DNA of 8,094 nucleotides from an uncultured Faecalibacterium sp. (GTDB taxonomy: Bacteria; Bacillota; Clostridia; Oscillospirales; Ruminococcaceae), in NCBI GenBank assembly GCA_900551435.1, contig URVW01000085.1:1-8094 (forward strand), given 5' to 3'. Made by a program: the position numbers and the translations under genes. The notes under the pieces were generated by a model, which saw only the letters and a list, made by a program, of their open reading frames with translations, was not told the DNA's origin and did not search any database. How positions within the stretch are numbered: position 1 is the stretch's first letter; each line of letters opens with the position of its first letter. Shown piece after piece: positions 3,992-8,094 of this stretch.

Positions 3992-4696
3992 ATGGAGCAC
4001 TTTGTCGAATTTGAAAATGTTTCCAAATATTATCAGACCGGAAGTGTCCGCATTGCAGCCGCCGACAACCTGAATTTCTACGTTGACAAGGGCGAATTCT
4101 GCATCATCGTCGGCCCGTCCGGCGCCGGAAAGACCACCCTGCTGAACATTCTGGGCGGCATGGACACCTGCGACGAGGGCCACGTCTGGCTGGATGGGCA
4201 GGACGTGAGCCGCTTTTCGGAAAAAGAGCTGACCAGCTACCGGCGGTATGACGTCGGTTTCGTGTTCCAGTTTTACAACCTCGTGCAGAACCTGACCGCG
4301 CTGGAAAACGTCGAGCTGGCCAGCGAGATCTGCCGCGCGCCGCTGGACCCTGCCGCCACGCTGGAAAGCGTCGGCCTTGGCGAGCGGCTGAACAATTTTC
4401 CGGCCCAGCTTTCGGGCGGCGAACAGCAGCGCGTCTCGATTGCGCGCGCCCTCGCCAAAAATCCGAAGCTTCTGCTCTGCGACGAGCCGACCGGCGCGCT
4501 GGACTACAAGACCGGCAAGCAGGTGCTCGCCCTGCTTCAGCGCACCTGCCGCGAGACGGGCCGTACCGTCATCGTCATCACCCACAACACGGCACTGACG
4601 GCCATGGCGGACCGCATCATTCAGGTCAAGAGCGGTCAAATCTTGTCCAACAAGGTCAACGAACATCCCGTTCCGGTGGAGCAGATCGAGTGGTGA
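3992..4696 (+). CDS. ABC transporter ATP-binding protein, MacB/LolD type
   Basis: A 234-residue ATPase of the standard length for FtsX-permease partners. Seen: Walker A GPSGAGKTT (residues 41-49), Q-loop glutamine in VFQFYNL (Q93), ABC signature LSGGEQQR (140-147), Walker B LLLCDEP with catalytic Glu165 and the family PTGALD D-loop (166-171), and H-loop His198 in VIVITHNTA. The LVQNLTALENV segment after the Q-loop is characteristic of the MacB/LolD/FtsE branch. ATP hydrolysis at the cytoplasmic face would drive conformational work by the permease encoded 4 bp downstream. The start is backed by AGGAG 7 bp upstream. All catalytic motifs look intact. The substrate cannot be told from this subunit. 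Confidence 0.96.
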   Translation: MEHFVEFENVSKYYQTGSVRIAAADNLNFYVDKGEFCIIVGPSGAGKTTLLNILGGMDTCDEGHVWLDGQDVSRFSEKELTSYRRYDVGFVFQFYNLVQNLTALENVELASEICRAPLDPAATLESVGLGERLNNFPAQLSGGEQQRVSIARALAKNPKLLLCDEPTGALDYKTGKQVLALLQRTCRETGRTVIVITHNTALTAMADRIIQVKSGQILSNKVNEHPVPVEQIEW

Positions 4697-4700
4697 TTTC

Positions 4701-7700
4701 ATGCAGAACAGTTATCGTAAAAACATCCTTCGGGATTTCAAAGGCAACCTGAGCCGCTTTCTGTCGCTGTTTGGCATCGTGGCGCTGGGCGTGATGATTC
4801 TGACCGGCTTGGTCAGCTTTGCCCCCAGCATGCGGATCGCAGGGCAGAAATACTACGTCGAACAGAACGTTTTTGACCTTCGCGTTCTGTCCACCCTCGG
4901 CCTGTCGGAGGACGACATTGATGCCATCGCTTCCACTGAGGGCGTTACCGCTGTGGAAGCCGTCAAGTATCTAGACGTCGAGGGCCATTGGTCCAGCACC
5001 GACGAACCCGCCGTTCTGCGGGTCCAGCAGCTCCCCGCAGACCCGGACGCTGACACCGGCGAAAACATGAACCGTCTGGTCCTTCTGGACGGCCGGATGC
5101 CCGAAGCCGCTGACGAATGCGTGGTGCACGTCATGGGCCATGGGGAGGAGATCCCCCTCGGAACGACGCTGACCCTTCCAGACGACACCGACAGCCTGTC
5201 CCGCACCGAATACACGGTGGTCGGCTTGGTGCAGGACCCTCTGCACTTTTCCTCGGATCAGGAGACGTCCACCGCCGGCGACGGTGTGCTGGACGACATC
5301 GTGTTTGTGCCGGACGGCAGCCTGACCGCCGATTATTACACCGTTTGTTACATCAAGGCCGAAAACGCCGACCTCTACGACAATTATTCGGACGAATATC
5401 AGGCGGCAGTGGACGCTGTGGCCGACCGGCTGACCGCCATCAGCGACGCCCAGTGCGTCACCCGCCGGGAATCTCTCATCACGGACGCCAACGAAAAGCT
5501 GGCCGATGCCAAGCAGACCTACAACGAGCAGAAAGCCGAAGCCGAGCGCCAGTTCGCCGAAGCAGAACAAAAACTTGCCGATGCTGAAGCTCAGCTGACT
5601 GCCGCCAAGGCCCAGCTTGAGCAGGGCGAAGCCGACTATGCTTCCGGCAAAGAGCAGCTTGCTCAGCAGCAAGCCGCCCTTCCCGACACCATGCAGAGCG
5701 GCGCGGATCAGGTTCTGGACGGGCAGGAGCAGATCCTTGCGTTCGAGGACCAGCTTCAGCAGATCGAACTTCTGGTCAACCTCAAACAGGTGGCGGACCC
5801 GCTTCTGGGCTATGCCGAAGCTGCCCTCAACAACGCGCAGAAAGCCCTTGACGAAGCTGAACCCGACGACGAGGATTACACCGAGCTTCGGGACCTTCTG
5901 GCTCAGGCTCAGGCTTCCTATGACAACATTTCAGGCCAGCTCAACGGCTACCAGCAGCAGCTGGACGCCGGAAAACAGCAGATGTACGCGCAGGGGCTGA
6001 TCTCCTCGCCCACCCTGTCCAACACTGAGCTTGTCACCGAAGCCAAAGCCGCCCTGCGGAAGATGAAACTGCAGCTGATGCAGGGCCAGCTGGGCCTTTC
6101 CACCGGAACGGCCACGGCCTATTCGGCCTTTGCTGCCGCCGAACAGCAGCTTGCCGATGCCCGCACCCAGCTGGACGACGGCTGGGCCGAGTACAACTCC
6201 GGCCGGGAACAGCTGGACGCTTCCCGCACCGAATACGAAACGCAGAAAGCCGAAGCCGAACAGAAACTCGCTGACGGACAAAAGCAGATCAACGATGCCG
6301 AAGAGCAGATCAGCGACATCCAGAACGGCGAATGGTACGTTCTGGACCGCGGCAGCACGATGAGCTTCGTCACCTACGAGCAGTACGCCGACCGCATGGA
6401 TGCCATCGCGCGGGTGTTCCCGGTGTTCTTCTTCCTCGTGGCCGCGCTTGTGGCATCCACCACGATGACCCGCATGGTGGACGAGAACCGGTTACAGATG
6501 GGCACACTGAAAGCGCTGGGCTACTCCAACACGAAAATTGCGGGCAAGTACCTCTTCTACGGCCTTGCCGCCAGCGTTCTGGGCAGCATCGTGGGCATGA
6601 TCGTGGGTTTCATCGTGTTCCCCACCATCATCTGGCAGGCCTATCAGACCATGGTGTTCAGTCTGCCCACCTTCACCCTGCAATTCTATCCGGGCATGGC
6701 GCTGGGCAGCGTCCTGCTCAGTGCCGCCGTCATCGGCTTCGCCACATGGGAAGCGTGCCGCGCCAGCCTGAGGGAAAAGACCGCCGCCCTGCTGCTCCCC
6801 CGCGCACCGGCCGCCGGAAAGCGCATCTTCCTCGAGTACCTGACCCCGCTGTGGAAACGGATGAGCTTTTCCCAAAAGACCACCGCCCGCAACCTGTTCC
6901 GGTATAAAAAGCGCTTCTTCATGACGGTCCTCGGCGTTGCGGGCTGCACGGCTCTGCTGCTGATTGGCTTCGGCATTCAGGATTCTATCCTGCCCATGCT
7001 GAGCAAGCAGACCACTGAACTGAACCACAGCGACCTGACCATCTCGCTCAGCGACGAAAAGGCGCTGGAACTGGAAAACGGCCTGTCCGACGTGCTGGAT
7101 TCCAGCACCAACGTGACCAGCTGGGGCCGCTTCTACAACAAGAGCGTAACCCTCTACAACACCAGCGGCGACAAGCAGACCGCCAGCATCGTCACGGCTG
7201 AGGACGAGTCCCAAATGACCGACTACTTCACCTTCCGGACCCGTCAGGGGCACAACGCCATCTCGTTCGATGACAGCAGCGTCATCCTGACCGAAAAGAC
7301 CGCCGAGAGCCTTGGCCTTTCGGTCGGCGACGCCTTTGAGGTCGAGACGAGCGACGGCAGCCGCCAGACGCTGACCTTGACCGGCATCACCGAGAATTAT
7401 GTGTTCACCCGGCTGTACCTCTCGCAAGCCCAGCTGAAGGCTTTGAACGGCGGTGTGCTCCCTGCGTGGAACACCGTTTACGGCCAGACCAGCTGCCCCA
7501 CCAGCGCCGACCGGAACGCCCTACGCACCGACCTGCTGGCTTGCAACTACGTCAGCAGCGTTTCCTTCATCGAGGATACGATGGAGATGTTCGACAACCT
7601 CATCGGCTGTCTGAACTATGTCGTCATTCTGGTCATCGTCTGCGCGGCCGCACTGGCCGCCGTGGTGCTCTACAACCTCATCAGCGTCAACCTCGGCGAG

Positions 7701-8012
7701 CGCAAAAAGGAGCTGGCCACCATCAAGGTCCTCGGCTTCTACGACAAAGAGGTCTACCGCTACATCTTCCGTGAGATCGACCTGCTGGCCTTCATCGGTT
7801 CGCTGGTGGGTCTGGCGCTGGGCGTCCCGCTGCATCAGTTCATCATCCGCACCGTCGAGATGGACCAGATGATGTTCATCCGCTCCATCGCGCCCCGCAG
7901 TTATCTGTTCAGCGTTGCGCTGACGATGTTCTTCACCTTCATCGTCTGCCGCCTCATGCGCCGCCATGTCAAAAAGATCAGCATGGTCGAAAGCATGAAG
8001 GCCCCGGAGTAA
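4701..8012 (+). CDS. Giant FtsX-family ABC permease with extracellular coiled-coil insert
   Basis: An 1103-residue membrane protein made of two FtsX units. TM1 is near residues 21-43, followed by an extracellular MacB-like beta domain (about 50-255). A long charged coiled-coil region follows (about 260-545) with repeated A-E-A-E-Q-K-L-A-D type heptads, and then TM2-TM4 (about 571-592, 618-643, 663-682). The second unit has TM5 (738-760), a second extracellular domain (about 765-960) and TM6-TM8 (970-995, 1026-1045, 1066-1085). Matching cytoplasmic coupling motifs ENRLQMGTLKALGYS (595-609) and ERKKELATIKVLGF (1000-1013) precede TM3 and TM7. Such permeases usually act as mechanotransmitters or exporters rather than channels. 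Targets in this subfamily are unknown; lipid, peptide or envelope substrates and antimicrobial-peptide resistance are possibilities. TGA-TTTC-ATG spacing with only a weak ribosome site suggests coupling to the ATPase gene. No sensor kinase or regulator gene is adjacent. Confidence 0.93.
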   Translation: MQNSYRKNILRDFKGNLSRFLSLFGIVALGVMILTGLVSFAPSMRIAGQKYYVEQNVFDLRVLSTLGLSEDDIDAIASTEGVTAVEAVKYLDVEGHWSSTDEPAVLRVQQLPADPDADTGENMNRLVLLDGRMPEAADECVVHVMGHGEEIPLGTTLTLPDDTDSLSRTEYTVVGLVQDPLHFSSDQETSTAGDGVLDDIVFVPDGSLTADYYTVCYIKAENADLYDNYSDEYQAAVDAVADRLTAISDAQCVTRRESLITDANEKLADAKQTYNEQKAEAERQFAEAEQKLADAEAQLTAAKAQLEQGEADYASGKEQLAQQQAALPDTMQSGADQVLDGQEQILAFEDQLQQIELLVNLKQVADPLLGYAEAALNNAQKALDEAEPDDEDYTELRDLLAQAQASYDNISGQLNGYQQQLDAGKQQMYAQGLISSPTLSNTELVTEAKAALRKMKLQLMQGQLGLSTGTATAYSAFAAAEQQLADARTQLDDGWAEYNSGREQLDASRTEYETQKAEAEQKLADGQKQINDAEEQISDIQNGEWYVLDRGSTMSFVTYEQYADRMDAIARVFPVFFFLVAALVASTTMTRMVDENRLQMGTLKALGYSNTKIAGKYLFYGLAASVLGSIVGMIVGFIVFPTIIWQAYQTMVFSLPTFTLQFYPGMALGSVLLSAAVIGFATWEACRASLREKTAALLLPRAPAAGKRIFLEYLTPLWKRMSFSQKTTARNLFRYKKRFFMTVLGVAGCTALLLIGFGIQDSILPMLSKQTTELNHSDLTISLSDEKALELENGLSDVLDSSTNVTSWGRFYNKSVTLYNTSGDKQTASIVTAEDESQMTDYFTFRTRQGHNAISFDDSSVILTEKTAESLGLSVGDAFEVETSDGSRQTLTLTGITENYVFTRLYLSQAQLKALNGGVLPAWNTVYGQTSCPTSADRNALRTDLLACNYVSSVSFIEDTMEMFDNLIGCLNYVVILVIVCAAALAAVVLYNLISVNLGERKKELATIKVLGFYDKEVYRYIFREIDLLAFIGSLVGLALGVPLHQFIIRTVEMDQMMFIRSIAPRSYLFSVALTMFFTFIVCRLMRRHVKKISMVESMKAPE

Positions 8013-8022
8013 CCGAAACAAC

Positions 8023-8039
8023 AAGCCCGTCGAGCGGTC
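8023..8039 (+). other. GC-rich half-palindrome, possible left arm of a split terminator
   Basis: AAGCCCGTCGAGCGGTC starts 11 bp after the permease stop, directly before the IS-like end. It has the look of a terminator's ascending arm (A-rich lead, then GC stem), but no complementary arm exists before the window ends. Its partner may lie on the far side of the inserted element. Confidence 0.35.
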
Positions 8040-8094
8040 TGAAGTGCACTCCGTCAAGTAGACAGAAAAAATAATATAAGAATTTTGTTCGCCG
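8040..8094. mobile_element. Probable terminal inverted repeat of an IS3-family element (partial)
   Basis: The sequence from 8040 begins TGAAGTGCACTCCGTCAAG and continues TAGACA, matching the general form TGAACTGCACCCCAAAAGT-TAGACA that I recall for terminal repeats of IS3-family (IS150-like) elements. It begins with TG as expected and is followed by AT-rich DNA typical of the leader before orfA. The window ends before any transposase codon, so neither orientation nor completeness can be judged. The recognition rests on pattern memory of the repeat alone. Confidence 0.5.

Noticed and set aside
3965..4702. Minus-strand 245-codon ORF opposite the ABC ATPase
   Set aside because: The plus-strand frame contains every ABC ATPase motif in order, so the opposite frame is a by-product of codon bias.
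5480..6335. Separate coiled-coil gene or fusion junction within the permease
   Set aside because: The frame is continuous, membrane units on both sides match one FtsX architecture, and inserts of this kind occur in related large permeases.
6492..7427. Minus-strand 311-codon ORF inside the permease gene
   Set aside because: Shadow of the GC-rich permease coding frame; no family motif or ribosome site.

Overview
The window looks like chromosomal DNA from a moderately GC-rich low-copy Firmicute, most likely a gut Clostridia of the Oscillospiraceae (Faecalibacterium-like). The reasons are the GC-rich codons, AT-rich intergenic regions with sigma-A type TTGACA/TATAAT promoters, AGGAGG-type ribosome sites, the feoA-feoA-feoB plus DUF3793 set, and a giant FtsX-type permease. 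The genus is an inference from style and gene content, not a match to a reference.

Positions 1-2850 (minus strand) form an iron-uptake island. A 5' partial feoB (running off the left edge) is preceded by two separate small feoA genes in one apparent operon, with a clear promoter at 1744-1772. Upstream lies a divergently spaced but same-strand gene for a DUF3793 protein (2074-2652) with its own promoter (2819-2847). Both promoter regions carry copies of the same 16-bp element, GTTAG-N6-CTAAC: perfect at 2722-2737 and 2795-2810, imperfect at 1715-1730, 1745-1760 and 1793-1808. This suggests that one metal-responsive repressor controls both units.

Positions 2880-3090 hold a compact non-coding locus. 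A plus-strand promoter (2889-2917) and a minus-strand promoter (3049-3077) face each other about 120 bp apart, and each has a terminator near the other's start. The predicted products are two almost fully complementary RNAs of about 110-120 nt, reminiscent of Gram-positive type I toxin-antitoxin cassettes but without a recognisable toxin ORF.

Positions 3093-3802 (plus) carry a 42-codon ORF that looks like an internally deleted GNAT acetyltransferase. It overlaps by ATGA with a uridine-kinase-like P-loop kinase gene, and a long hairpin terminator follows (3817-3879).

Positions 3941-8012 (plus) are a two-gene ABC exporter operon: a MacB/LolD-type ATPase and, 4 bp downstream, an 1103-residue permease with two FtsX units and a long extracellular coiled-coil insert. 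The window ends in what looks like the terminal inverted repeat of an IS3-family element (from 8040). It abuts a GC-rich half-palindrome that may be the left arm of the operon's split terminator. There is no CRISPR, tRNA or rRNA. The most interesting items are the shared operator family, the overlapping RNA pair and the possible IS-split terminator.
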